Shown: piece after piece, positions 16,380-25,438 of the stretch
Position numbering within the stretch: position 1 is the first letter of the stretch
Layout: each line of letters opens with the position of its first letter
Assembly (NCBI GenBank): GCA_046732855.1
Contig: JBKPNX010000167.1
Span: forward strand, 1 to 50,249
Length of the DNA: 50,249 nt
Origin: JBKPNX01 sp046732855
GTDB taxonomy: Bacteria > Pseudomonadota > Alphaproteobacteria > Geminicoccales > Geminicoccaceae
Reading direction: 5' to 3'
Position numbers and translations under genes: made by a program
Notes under the pieces: model-generated
Told to the model about the DNA's origin: nothing
The model's input: only the letters and a program-made list of their open reading frames with translations
The model's database searches: none

Positions 16380-16449
16380 CACGCCAGCCTGTCGAGGGCC
16401 AGGGGCGCGCTTGTCGCAAGGGCGTGGCGGCGCAGCGGAGACGGCGGAT

Positions 16450-17673
16450 TTGGCGCTGGTGGTGCAGAAGTTCGGCGGCACGTCGGTGGCCGATCTCGAG
16501 CGGATCCGCGCCGTCGCCCAGCGCATCAAGCGCGCCCGCGAGGCGGGCGACCGGATCGCCGTGGTGGTGTCCGCGATGGCCGGCACCACCAACCAGCTGG
16601 TCGACTGGGTCACGAAGATCGCCGGTCCGCATTATGACCGCGCCGAGTACGACGTCGTGGTTTCCTCCGGCGAGCAGGTCACGGTCGGCCTGCTCGCGCT
16701 CGCGCTGCACGCGCTCGGGCTGCCGGCGCGCTCGTTCCTCGGTTGGCAGGCGCCGGTGCGCACCGACGACGCGCACGGCCGGGCGCGGATCAAGGTGCTG
16801 GAGGCCGATCTGCTGCGCGCCAGCCTCGAGCGCGGCGAGGTGGCGGTGCTCGCCGGCTTTCAGGGCGTAGCCACCGATCATCGCGTGACCACGCTCGGCC
16901 GCGGCGGCTCGGATACTACGGCGGTCGCGCTGGCCGCGGCGCTCGGCGCCGAGCGCTGCGACATCTTCACCGACGTCGATGGGGTGTACACGAGCGACCC
17001 GCGCATCGTGGCCAAGGCGCACAAGCTCGAGCGCGTCACCTACGAGGAGATGCTGGAAATGGCGTCGCTCGGCGCCAAGGTCCTGGAGACGCGCTCGGTC
17101 GCGCTCGCGATGCAGAGCGGCGTGCGCATCCGGGTCCTGTCCAGCTTCGCGGACGGCAGCGGCACGCTGGTAGTGGATGAGAACGAGATCGTGGAACAGC
17201 AGATCGTGAGCGGCATCGCGTACAGCCGGGACGAGGCCAAGATCACGCTGGTCGGCGTCGCCGATCGCCCGGGCGTCGCGGCGACCATCTTCGGCCCGCT
17301 CGCCGAAGCCAACATCAACGTCGACATGATCGTGCAGAGCGTGTCCGCCGACGGCGACACCACCGATCTGACCTTCACGGTCGGGCGCGGCGACCTGGCG
17401 CGCACGACCGCCGCGCTCGAGTCGATGCGCGACCAGCTCGGCTACCGCGAGATCGCGACCGACGGCGAGGTGGTCAAGGTCTCGGTGATCGGCGTCGGCA
17501 TGCGCTCGCACGCGGGCACCGCGCATACCATGTTTCGCACGCTCGCCGAGCGCGGCATCAACATTCAGGCGATCTCGACCTCCGAGATCAAGATCAGCGT
17601 CCTGATCGATGAAGCCTACACCGAGCTGGCGCTCCGCGCGCTGCACACCGCCTATGGCCTCGACGCCGCCTGA
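16450..17673 (+). CDS. lysC: Aspartate kinase LysC
   Basis: 407 aa. It phosphorylates L-aspartate, the entry to lysine, threonine and methionine synthesis. The catalytic half starts LALVVQKFGGTSVADLERI and includes LGRGGSDTTAVALA and DVDGVYTSDPR. Two C-terminal ACT domains follow (ITLVGVADRPGVAATIF and VSVIGVGMRSHAGTA), the usual site of allosteric feedback. The start is a TTG at 16450, chosen because family N-termini begin here and GGAGA sits eight bases upstream. The frame is open ~230 bp further upstream without homology. It is the first gene of a run with the NMO-like gene (20-bp overlap) and ptsP. Confidence 0.95.
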   Translation: MALVVQKFGGTSVADLERIRAVAQRIKRAREAGDRIAVVVSAMAGTTNQLVDWVTKIAGPHYDRAEYDVVVSSGEQVTVGLLALALHALGLPARSFLGWQAPVRTDDAHGRARIKVLEADLLRASLERGEVAVLAGFQGVATDHRVTTLGRGGSDTTAVALAAALGAERCDIFTDVDGVYTSDPRIVAKAHKLERVTYEEMLEMASLGAKVLETRSVALAMQSGVRIRVLSSFADGSGTLVVDENEIVEQQIVSGIAYSRDEAKITLVGVADRPGVAATIFGPLAEANINVDMIVQSVSADGDTTDLTFTVGRGDLARTTAALESMRDQLGYREIATDGEVVKVSVIGVGMRSHAGTAHTMFRTLAERGINIQAISTSEIKISVLIDEAYTELALRALHTAYGLDAA

Positions 17674-18727
17674 CGACCACGCGGCGCAGGGCCGGTGCCG
17701 CCTCGAGCGCCTGTGGCGGGCCGGGACGGCGTTTCTCGGCGGCCCGCTCGCACTCATGGGCGGCGCGATGACCTGGGTCTCGGAGCATCGCCTGGTCGCG
17801 GCGCTCTCGAATGCCGGCGGCTTCGGCGTGCTCGCCTGCGGCGCGATGGAGCCCGACCAGCTGGCCGCCGAGATCGTCGCGACGCAGGCGCTGACCGGCC
17901 GGCCGTTCGGGGTCAACCTGATCATCATGCACCCGCGGCTCGCGCAGCTGATCGACGTGTGCGGCGCGCATCGGGTCAGCCACGTGGTGCTGGCCGGCGG
18001 TCTGCCGGATCGCGCCACCATGGCCCGGGTCAAGGACGGCGGCGCGCGGCTGCTCTGCTTCGCCCCCAGCCTCGCCGTGGCCAAGCGCCTCGTGCGCGCG
18101 GGCGCGGATGCGCTGATCATCGAAGGCATGGAGGCGGGCGGGCACATCGGGCCGGTCGCCACCAGCGTGCTCGCCCAGGAGATCCTGCCGGACCTGCGCG
18201 AGGTGCCGGTGTTCGTCGCCGGCGGCATCGGCCACGGCGAGGCGATCGCCGCCTACCTGCGCATGGGCGCCGCCGGCTGCCAGATGGGCACGCGCTTCGT
18301 CTGCGCGACCGAGTCGATCGCGCATGCGCGCTTCAAGCAGGCGTTCATCAGGGCGAACGCACGCGACGCCATGCCGTCGGTGCAGGTCGATCCCGAGTTC
18401 AAGGTGATCCCGGTGCGCGCGCTGGCCAATCAGGCGACCCGGGCCTTTACCGAGACCCAGCTCGAGGTGATCGCGCGCCATCGCCGCGGCGAGCTGAGCT
18501 ACGATGAGGCGGCGCTGGCGATCGAGCATTTCTGGGCGGGCGCGCTGCGCCGCGCCGTGATCGAGGGCGACGTCGAGCGCGGCTCGCTCATGGCCGGACA
18601 GAGCGTCGGCCTGGTGCGCAAGGTGCAGCCGATCGCCGAGATCCTGGCGGAGCTGGTCGAGCAGACCGCCCTGGCGCTCGGCCGCGACGATCAGGTCGAG
18701 GCCAGGCCTGCGGAGAGCGCGGCATGA
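17654..18727 (+). CDS. Nitronate monooxygenase / FabK-like flavoprotein
   Basis: 357 aa TIM-barrel FMN enzyme of the NMO / 2-nitropropane dioxygenase superfamily. Family features are GGPLALMGGAMTWVSEHRLVAALSNAGGFGVLA at the start of the barrel, NLIIMHP, the EGMEAGGHIGP motif whose His lies near the flavin, FVAGGIGHGEAIAAYLRMGAAGCQMGTRFVC for FMN phosphate binding, and KQAFI. The substrate cannot be told from sequence: NMO and enoyl-ACP reductase FabK share these motifs. The ATG at 17654 overlaps lysC by 20 bp, and the stop overlaps the ptsP start (ATGA), so it is embedded in the lysC-ptsP transcript. Confidence 0.88.
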   Translation: MASTPPDDHAAQGRCRLERLWRAGTAFLGGPLALMGGAMTWVSEHRLVAALSNAGGFGVLACGAMEPDQLAAEIVATQALTGRPFGVNLIIMHPRLAQLIDVCGAHRVSHVVLAGGLPDRATMARVKDGGARLLCFAPSLAVAKRLVRAGADALIIEGMEAGGHIGPVATSVLAQEILPDLREVPVFVAGGIGHGEAIAAYLRMGAAGCQMGTRFVCATESIAHARFKQAFIRANARDAMPSVQVDPEFKVIPVRALANQATRAFTETQLEVIARHRRGELSYDEAALAIEHFWAGALRRAVIEGDVERGSLMAGQSVGLVRKVQPIAEILAELVEQTALALGRDDQVEARPAESAA

Positions 18728-21045
18728 CCCTGCCGACCTCAGGCTGGAGCGCCACGGTCGGGCCGCCTCTGCTCGAGCGGGTCGGGCCCGAGCTCAGCGC
18801 CGCCCGACGCCTGCTGCGGCGCCTGGTCGAGGTGATGGCCGCCCCGGTCGGCGCCCAGGAGCGCCTCGACCGGATGGTCCGCATGATCGCCGCCGACATC
18901 GTCGCCGAAGTGTGCTCGGCGTACGTGCTGCGCGGCGGCTATCTCGAGCTGTTCGCGACCGAAGGCCTGCGCCCGAGCGCGGTCCACCAGACCCGGCTGC
19001 GCCTCGGCGAGGGTCTGGTCGGCCTGATCGCCGCGCAGGGCGGCGTGATCAATCTGCCCGAGGCGCAGACCCATCCGGATTTCGCCTACCGGCCGGAGAC
19101 CGGCGAGGAGATCTACCACTCGTTCCTCGGCGTGCCGATCGTGCATGGCGGTCGGGCGATCGGCGTGCTGGTCGTGCAAAATCGCACCCGGCGCCAATAC
19201 TCCGACGAGGAAGTCGAGGCGCTGCAGATCGTCGCCACCGTATTCGCCGAGATGGTCGCCTCGGGCGGTCTGGTCGATACGGCGGCGTTCCCCGCGGATG
19301 TCGGCCGGGTCGGCCGGCCCGAGCGCCTCGAAGGGCTGCGCCTGGTCGAAGGCGTGGCGCTCGGCGATGCGGTGCTGCATCAGCTGCGGATCGAGGTGTC
19401 CCGCCTGGTCGCCGAGGATCCCGAGGCCGAGGCCGGCCGGCTGGAACAGGCGATCGCCGGCCTGCGCGCCTCCATGGACGAGCTGCTGCTGCTGCCCGAG
19501 GTCGCGGACGGGGAGCACCGTGAGGTGCTCGAAGCCTATCGGATGTTCGCCCACGATGCCGGCTGGCGCCGTCGGATGAGCGAGGCGATCCGCACCGGGC
19601 TCTCGGCCGAGGCGGCGGTCCGCAGGGTCCAGGAGGAGACCCGGCTGCGCATGCTGCACGTCTCGGATCCGTACCTCAAGGAACGGCTCCACGACCTGGA
19701 CGGGCTCGCCGACCGGCTGCTGATCCATCTGACCGGGCGCCCGCTGATGCACGATCCGGCGACCCTGCCCGCGGAGTTCGTGCTGGTGGCGCGCACGCTC
19801 GGCCCGGCCGAGCTGCTCGACTACGATCGCGCGCGCCTGCGCGGCGTGATCCTGGAGGAGGGCTCGCCCACCTCGCACGTGGCGATCGTGGCCCGCGCGC
19901 TGGACATTCCGATGGTCGGCCGGGTCGACGCGGCGATGTCGCGCATCGGGCCGGGCGACCGGGTCGCGCTCGACGGCGACCACGGCCAGATCTTCGTGCG
20001 CCCGGGCGAGGACGTGGAGCTGGCGTTCGCGCGCTCGGTCGCGGCCCATGCCGAGCGGCGCCGGGCCTACGCCGCCCTGCGCGACGAGCCCGCGGTGACC
20101 CAGGACGGCATGCGCGTGCGGCTGTTTCTGAACGCGGCGTTCCTGATCGACCTGGCGGCGCTGGAGACGACCAACGCGGATGGCGTCGGCCTGTATCGGA
20201 CCGAATTCGCATTCATGGTGCGCGACCGCTTCCCCGACGTGGCGGCGCAGACCGAGATGTACGCCAAGGTGCGCGAGCTGGCCGGCGACAAGCCCGTGGT
20301 GTTCCGCACTCTCGACCTCGGCAGCGACAAGCACCTGCCGTACTGGACGTTCCGCCACGAGGACAATCCGGCGATGGGCTGGCGCGCGCTGCGCATGGCG
20401 CTGGATCGCCCGGTGATCCTGCGCACCCAGCTGCGCGCGCTGGTGCGCAGCGCGCGCGGCCGGCGGCTCGACGTGATGTTCCCGATGGTCGCCGAGGTCG
20501 CCGAGTTCACCGCGGCCAAGGAGCTGCTGGACATGGAGCTGGCGCGCGCCGAGGCGCGCGGCGAGCCGCTGCCGAGCGCGGTCCGTCTCGGCGTGATGCT
20601 CGAGGTGCCGTCCTTGCTGTGGCAGCTGCGCGCGCTGCTGCCGCGCGTCGACTTCCTGTCGATCGGCACCAACGACCTGCTGCAGTTCCTGTTCGCGTGC
20701 GATCGGGGCAACCCCGAGCTGACCGACCGCTACGACGTGCTGTCGCCGCCGGTGCTGTGCTTCCTGCGCGAGCTGGTCGAGCGCTGTCGCGACGCCGGGG
20801 TGGCGCTGTCGATCTGCGGCGAGATGGCGGCGCGCCCGCTCGAGGCCATGGTCCTGCTCGGCCTCGGGGTGCGCGACCTGTCGATGACCGCGACCGACAT
20901 CGGGCCGGTCAAGGCCATGCTGCGCGCGCTCCGCTGCGGCGAGCTCGCGCGCTATCTCGATCAGCTGCACGACCTGTCGGATCACAGCCTGCGCGACCGG
21001 CTGCGCCACTATGCGCTTGATCACGGCGTGCCATTGCATATCTGA
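18724..21045 (+). CDS. ptsP: Phosphoenolpyruvate-protein phosphotransferase PtsP (EI-Ntr)
   Basis: 773 aa first enzyme of the nitrogen phosphotransferase system. It takes phosphate from PEP and passes it to NPr. An N-terminal GAF domain occupies residues ~30-180 (LGEGLVGLIAAQGG, YHSFLGVPIVHGG, IGVLVVQN). The enzyme-I domains follow, with phosphorylated His385 in GSPTSHVAIVARAL, the PEP-binding TNADGVGLYRTEF, FRTLDLGSDK, SIGTNDLLQF and the active-site Cys in SICGEMAARP. The start overlaps the previous stop by 4 bp (ATGA). GAF plus EI distinguishes it from sugar-PTS enzyme I. GAF sensing of nitrogen status (2-oxoglutarate or glutamine) is known for the family, not shown here. Confidence 0.96.
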   Translation: MTLPTSGWSATVGPPLLERVGPELSAARRLLRRLVEVMAAPVGAQERLDRMVRMIAADIVAEVCSAYVLRGGYLELFATEGLRPSAVHQTRLRLGEGLVGLIAAQGGVINLPEAQTHPDFAYRPETGEEIYHSFLGVPIVHGGRAIGVLVVQNRTRRQYSDEEVEALQIVATVFAEMVASGGLVDTAAFPADVGRVGRPERLEGLRLVEGVALGDAVLHQLRIEVSRLVAEDPEAEAGRLEQAIAGLRASMDELLLLPEVADGEHREVLEAYRMFAHDAGWRRRMSEAIRTGLSAEAAVRRVQEETRLRMLHVSDPYLKERLHDLDGLADRLLIHLTGRPLMHDPATLPAEFVLVARTLGPAELLDYDRARLRGVILEEGSPTSHVAIVARALDIPMVGRVDAAMSRIGPGDRVALDGDHGQIFVRPGEDVELAFARSVAAHAERRRAYAALRDEPAVTQDGMRVRLFLNAAFLIDLAALETTNADGVGLYRTEFAFMVRDRFPDVAAQTEMYAKVRELAGDKPVVFRTLDLGSDKHLPYWTFRHEDNPAMGWRALRMALDRPVILRTQLRALVRSARGRRLDVMFPMVAEVAEFTAAKELLDMELARAEARGEPLPSAVRLGVMLEVPSLLWQLRALLPRVDFLSIGTNDLLQFLFACDRGNPELTDRYDVLSPPVLCFLRELVERCRDAGVALSICGEMAARPLEAMVLLGLGVRDLSMTATDIGPVKAMLRALRCGELARYLDQLHDLSDHSLRDRLRHYALDHGVPLHI

Positions 21046-21105
21046 GAGCTACCGCAATCCAGGCAGAGGTCCGGGGTCGAGCCGCTCGACCGCCGCAGCC
21101 GTGCA

Positions 21106-22326
21106 ATGCGTCGCGCGAAAGCCGTAGATCACGACCCGGCCGAGAGCCTGATGCGCGAGCTGGGCGCGCAGCTGCGCCAGGAGCGCCTGAAGCGCGGCGA
21201 AGACCTGGACGACGTCGCGCAGCATCTGCGGATCAAGGCGGGCTATCTGTTCGCGCTCGAGCAGGGCGATCTGGCAAGAATGCCGGGCCGCGCCTATGCG
21301 CTCGGCTTCCTGCGCAGCTACGCCGACTATCTCGGCTTCGACGGCGAGGATCTGATCAGCCGGATCAAGTCCACCGTGGACAACCTGACCGATCAAACCC
21401 GGCTGCGCATCCGCACGCCGGCGCCGGAGAGCCGCCTGCCCAAGACCCCGGTCGTCGTGATGTCGCTTGCGGTGATCGCCGGGATCTACGCCGGCTGGGC
21501 GTACCTCAACCGCACCAGCCGGGTGATGGTCGAGACCGTCGCCGAGGTGCCGGACGATCTGCGCGTGCGTTCGGTCCAGCCTGTGCCGGAGATGGCGGAC
21601 GAAGGATCGGCGGCGGTAGCGGACGAGGCAACGCCGGCTGCTGACTCTTCGCCGCATGTGCCGGCGCCTGACAGCGCCGCGGCCGACCTGACGCCCACGG
21701 CCGATCTCGAGCCTGGGCCCCCGCTGCCGGGGACGACCGGGGCTTCTGCGCCGCCGCCTTCAGCCGAGCCGCCGCAGGCCTCACCCGGGCCCCCCGTGCC
21801 CGAGGCCGGTCCCGCAGACGAGCAACGCGGTGCTGTGGCCGGTGTCGCCCCGCCCAAGACGCCCGCGATTCAGCCCGCAGCCGAAAGCCTGCCGGGCACG
21901 CCCGCGCCACCAGAACCGCAGGCGAATGAGCCGACCGCAGCAGCCCGCGCGGCGTCGGCCGCCGCAGCCGCCGCGGAGCAGGATGCTGTCGCTCTGGCGG
22001 AGCCTACCCCCGGCGACGCGCGGACGCAGGCCGACCAGAACGCCATCGTGGAGCCGCGCGTGCTCCTGCGGGCGCGCGAGCAGGCCTGGATCCAGATCTC
22101 GAGCCCGGGCGGCGACTATGCCTTCACGCGGACGCTCGAGCCCGGCGAGGTGGTCACGGTGCCTAACCGCGCCGACCTCGTGCTGTGGACCGGCAACGCC
22201 GGCGGACTCGACATCATCGTCGACGGCACGCCCGTGCCGGCACTCGCCGGCGCGGGCAGCGGCACGGTCCGGCGCAACGTGTCGCTCGATCCCGAACGCC
22301 TGCTGGAAGCCGCGCGGCAGCGCTGA
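21106..22326 (+). CDS. rodZ: RodZ-like helix-turn-helix membrane protein
   Basis: 406 aa. The cytoplasmic N-terminus (residues ~15-85) is a Cro-like HTH: LGAQLRQERLKRGEDLDDVAQHLRIKAGYLFALEQGD, then YALGFLRSYADYLG. A single membrane helix lies at about 112-132. A long Pro/Ala/Glu-rich linker (~150-310) separates it from a C-terminal DUF4115-type domain (LRAREQAWIQIS...GEVVTVPN...GGLDIIVDG). This is the layout of RodZ, which links MreB to the cell-wall elongation machinery. Alphaproteobacteria often have it next to ispG, as here. The ATG at 21106 lacks a clear ribosome-binding site; the Met at 21151 is an alternative. The linker is unusually low in complexity. Confidence 0.85.
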   Translation: MRRAKAVDHDPAESLMRELGAQLRQERLKRGEDLDDVAQHLRIKAGYLFALEQGDLARMPGRAYALGFLRSYADYLGFDGEDLISRIKSTVDNLTDQTRLRIRTPAPESRLPKTPVVVMSLAVIAGIYAGWAYLNRTSRVMVETVAEVPDDLRVRSVQPVPEMADEGSAAVADEATPAADSSPHVPAPDSAAADLTPTADLEPGPPLPGTTGASAPPPSAEPPQASPGPPVPEAGPADEQRGAVAGVAPPKTPAIQPAAESLPGTPAPPEPQANEPTAAARAASAAAAAAEQDAVALAEPTPGDARTQADQNAIVEPRVLLRAREQAWIQISSPGGDYAFTRTLEPGEVVTVPNRADLVLWTGNAGGLDIIVDGTPVPALAGAGSGTVRRNVSLDPERLLEAARQR

Positions 22327-22414
22327 GCCGGCATTTCCGAGCGCCTGCGGCGACCCCGCTGGTCGTCGCGCCGGGATCGCGTATGATGCGCGCACCAGGC
22401 AACGAGGAACGGGC

Positions 22415-23656
22415 ATGGTCGCTCTGAGCGAGATCCAGCGCCACCGGAGTCACGCCGTGCGGGTCGGCGCGGTCACGCTCGGCGGCGGCGCGCCGATCGT
22501 CGTGCAGTCGATGACCAACACCGACACCGCGGATGTCGACGCGACGGTCCGCCAGGTCATCGAGCTGGCGGATGCCGGCTCGGAGATCGTGCGCATCACG
22601 GTCAACACCGACGATGCCGCAAAGGCCGTGCCGCACATCCGCGACCGCCTGCGCGTGCGCGGCTACGAGGTGCCGCTGGTCGGCGACTTCCATTACCACG
22701 GCCATCTGTTCCTGACCCGCTACCCGGAATGCGCCGCGGCGCTGGCGAAATTGCGCATCAATCCCGGCAACGTCGGGTTCGGGGCCAAGCGCGACGCCCA
22801 GTTCGAGCTGATGATCGAGGCCGCCCTGCGCCACGCCAAGCCGGTGCGCATCGGGGTCAACTGGGGCAGCCTGGACCAGGATCTCTCGGCCCGGATGATG
22901 GACGAGAACGCGCGCCTGCCGGAGCCGAAGTCGGCGGGCGAGGTGCTGCGCGAGGCGCTGGTCACCTCGGCGCTGGCGAGCGCGCGCCGGGCGGAGGAGC
23001 TCGGCCTTGGCGCCGATCGGATCGTGATCTCGGCCAAGGTCAGCCGGGTGCAGGATCTGGTCGCGGTGTACCGCGAGCTGGCGCGCCGCTCGGCGTACGC
23101 GCTGCATCTCGGGCTGACCGAGGCGGGAATCGGCGCGAAGGGCGTCGTCGCGACCACCGCCGCGCTCGCGATCCTGCTCCAGGAGGGTATCGGCGACACC
23201 ATCCGGGCGTCGCTCACGCCGCGGCCGGGCGAGGCGCGCACCCAGGAGGTGATCGTCTGCCAGGAACTGCTGCAGAGCCTGGGCCTGCGCCAGTTCGCGC
23301 CGCAGGTGGCGGCGTGCCCCGGCTGCGGCCGAACGACGAGCACCTATTTCCAGGAGCTGGCCGAGCGGATCCAGGACTACCTGCGCGCCCAGATGCCGGT
23401 CTGGCGGCAGCGCTATCCGGGCGTCGAGGGCCTGAACGTCGCGGTCATGGGCTGCATCGTGAACGGTCCCGGCGAGAGCAAGCACGCCGACATCGGGATC
23501 AGCCTGCCGGGGACCGGCGAGAGCCCGGCGGCGCCGGTGTTCATCGACGGCAAGAAGGCAATCACTCTGCGCGGCGCGCGCATCGCCGAGGAGTTCCAGG
23601 CGCTGGTCGAGGACTACGTCGCGCGCCGCTTCGGCGGCGAGCGCAAGAGCGCCTGA
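22415..23656 (+). CDS. ispG: 4-hydroxy-3-methylbut-2-enyl diphosphate synthase IspG
   Basis: 413 aa [4Fe-4S] enzyme of the non-mevalonate isoprenoid pathway. It converts ME-cPP to HMBPP. Recognisable blocks are PIVVQSMTNTDTADVDATV, VPLVGDFHYHGHLFL, RINPGNVG, RIGVNWGSLDQDL, GLTEAGIGAKG and the cluster cysteines in ACPGCGRTTS and AVMGCIVNGPGE. The ATG at 22415 has GAGGA six bases before it. In many relatives this block continues with hisS and prfA. Here it ends at the convergent solute-binding-protein gene 16 bp later, so the conserved order is interrupted. Confidence 0.97.
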   Translation: MVALSEIQRHRSHAVRVGAVTLGGGAPIVVQSMTNTDTADVDATVRQVIELADAGSEIVRITVNTDDAAKAVPHIRDRLRVRGYEVPLVGDFHYHGHLFLTRYPECAAALAKLRINPGNVGFGAKRDAQFELMIEAALRHAKPVRIGVNWGSLDQDLSARMMDENARLPEPKSAGEVLREALVTSALASARRAEELGLGADRIVISAKVSRVQDLVAVYRELARRSAYALHLGLTEAGIGAKGVVATTAALAILLQEGIGDTIRASLTPRPGEARTQEVIVCQELLQSLGLRQFAPQVAACPGCGRTTSTYFQELAERIQDYLRAQMPVWRQRYPGVEGLNVAVMGCIVNGPGESKHADIGISLPGTGESPAAPVFIDGKKAITLRGARIAEEFQALVEDYVARRFGGERKSA

Positions 23657-23672
23657 CCCGGCCGCTAGACCC

Positions 23673-25271
23673 CTACTGCTCGGCGGATTTGCCCTCCTCC
23701 TTGAAGCGGGCGAGACGGAAGCGCGGCACGTCCCAGGGATCGGGCGGGACCTCCAGATTATCGCGCATAGCGAACACAGAGACACCATGCCGGACCGGCA
23801 AATAGACGAGATCGTCGGTTACGTCCTTCCAGGCTTCCTCGAGATACGCGTCACGCGCGTAAGTCACCATCTCGGTCCTGATCTTGTCGATCAGCTCGTC
23901 AACGCGCGAATTGGCATAGCCAACCAAGTTATATCGGCTCGCGCTGTAGAATAAATCCCTTAGTAATCCTTCCGAATCCGGGTCCATGTTCCAGGATTCG
24001 AGAAAGAAGTCGCTGTCGCGTTGCTGCTCGACTTTTAAGAGTATTTGATCGGTGGATAAATAGTTGATCGGGACGTCGATCCCGACGGCGTGGAGCTGCT
24101 CCGCCGCACCTTGGCAGGTCATCATGTCGTCGTCGCCCCACTCGTTCGGGCAGTCGAGAGTCACGCTGAAGCCGTCCGGGTAGCCGGCCTCGACCAGCAG
24201 CGCCCTTGCTCGTTCCGGATCGTGCCGCCGAGGTTCGTCCAGTTCCGGTGCATAGCCGTTCACCCCTGGCGCGACCATCATGCCGGCCGGGATGAACAGC
24301 TCCCCCATCAATGGGCGAAGCGTCGTTTCGGGGTTGATGGCATAGGCCATCGCCTCGCGGACCCTTCTGTCCTGGAATGGGTTCTTGCTCTTGATGTTGG
24401 AGGTACGCAGTTCCGCGCTGCCTTGGTCGACGCCGAAGAATGCAGTGAACAGCTTCGGCCGATGTTCGAGCTTCAGATCGGGATCTTGGCGAATCCGTTC
24501 GAGGCCCGAATACAGCGGGCCTTGAAGCAGATCGATCTCGCCCTTGAGCAATGCTGCGAGATTTGCGGCATCATCGTTCCAGGTGTGCACGATTCGATCG
24601 ATGTTGGGCTGGTCCTTCGACTCACCCCACCAATCGGGATTGCGGACCATCACCCAGCGGCCGTGGGGTTCGAATTCTTGCAGCGCGAACGGGCCGGTGC
24701 CATTGGCGTGGCGCGAGGCATAGGTCTCTGTGCCGGCGGCCATGTTCGCCGGAACGCGAACGTCGTGCGACTCCCCCCAAGCTTTCGACATGATGGCGAC
24801 AAAACTGAGCCGCATCCAAAGGAGAGGGTCGGGCGCTGCAGTGACGACGTGGATGGCGTGTTCCGTGATAGCTTCGACGGCGTTAATGTTAGCCACCTGC
24901 TGTCGGATTTCCGACGTTTCGGCGCGTGCCCGCTCGATGCTGTATACGACGTCCTCCGCGGTGAAGGGCGTCCCGTCGTGAAATCGCACATCCGGGCGAA
25001 GTGCGAACTCCCAGGTGGTGGGGTCCAACGGTTTCCACGCCACCGCGAGCTGCGGGACGATCGCCAGGTTCGAGTCGATGTCGAGAAGTTGCTCATACAC
25101 CTGTGCGGTCGCCGCACGGTCGGCATTCTGCCAGCTCGAATGCGGATCCATCGTCACCGCACCGCCGGAAAGGCTCGTGTAGTGCAGGACATTCTCCGCC
25201 GCGGCTGGGCAAGAGAGAAAAATCGTGATGCCGATCGCCAGGGCGCCGATGGTCGCCTGAAATCTGATCAT
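23673..25271 (-). CDS. Family-5 ABC transporter solute-binding protein (orphan)
   Basis: 532 aa periplasmic binding protein of the peptide/nickel/opine group (SBP_bac_5). A signal peptide is clear (MIRFQATIGALAIGITIFLS, cleavage near AAA-EN). Family blocks include DVRFHDGTPFTAEDVVYSIERA, NGTGPFALQEFEP, VRNPDWWG, DRRVREAMAYAIN, YPDGFSVTL and LYLPVRHGVSVF-like C-terminal sequence. The ATG at 25271 has AAGGGGG upstream; a more distal in-frame start at 25346 would bury the signal peptide. No permease or ATPase genes flank it. Base composition is visibly less GC-rich than its neighbours. Peptide is the default substrate guess; proximity to nickel-dependent lar genes makes a nickel or organic-acid role possible but unproven. 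Confidence 0.9.
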   Translation of the reverse strand: MIRFQATIGALAIGITIFLSCPAAAENVLHYTSLSGGAVTMDPHSSWQNADRAATAQVYEQLLDIDSNLAIVPQLAVAWKPLDPTTWEFALRPDVRFHDGTPFTAEDVVYSIERARAETSEIRQQVANINAVEAITEHAIHVVTAAPDPLLWMRLSFVAIMSKAWGESHDVRVPANMAAGTETYASRHANGTGPFALQEFEPHGRWVMVRNPDWWGESKDQPNIDRIVHTWNDDAANLAALLKGEIDLLQGPLYSGLERIRQDPDLKLEHRPKLFTAFFGVDQGSAELRTSNIKSKNPFQDRRVREAMAYAINPETTLRPLMGELFIPAGMMVAPGVNGYAPELDEPRRHDPERARALLVEAGYPDGFSVTLDCPNEWGDDDMMTCQGAAEQLHAVGIDVPINYLSTDQILLKVEQQRDSDFFLESWNMDPDSEGLLRDLFYSASRYNLVGYANSRVDELIDKIRTEMVTYARDAYLEEAWKDVTDDLVYLPVRHGVSVFAMRDNLEVPPDPWDVPRFRLARFKEEGKSAEQ

Positions 25272-25438
25272 GACAGAGCCCCCTTTGTGAGGCTCGAAGC
25301 AGCCTAGCGCCGGTCCCGGCGAAATGAAAGGCACCTGCCGGTGCAACCGACAAACTCTCTGGCATAGCTAGCCGATTGCCCCCACGTAGGCGGGCAGGCC
25401 GGCGGAATCCTAGGTCAGGGCGACCCGGGACGGCCCTC

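Noticed and set aside
18739..21039. A 766-codon open frame antisense to ptsP
   Set aside because: It mirrors the whole ptsP gene, which has every catalytic motif. The antisense product is His/Arg/Gln-rich with no domain, typical of high-GC antisense frames.
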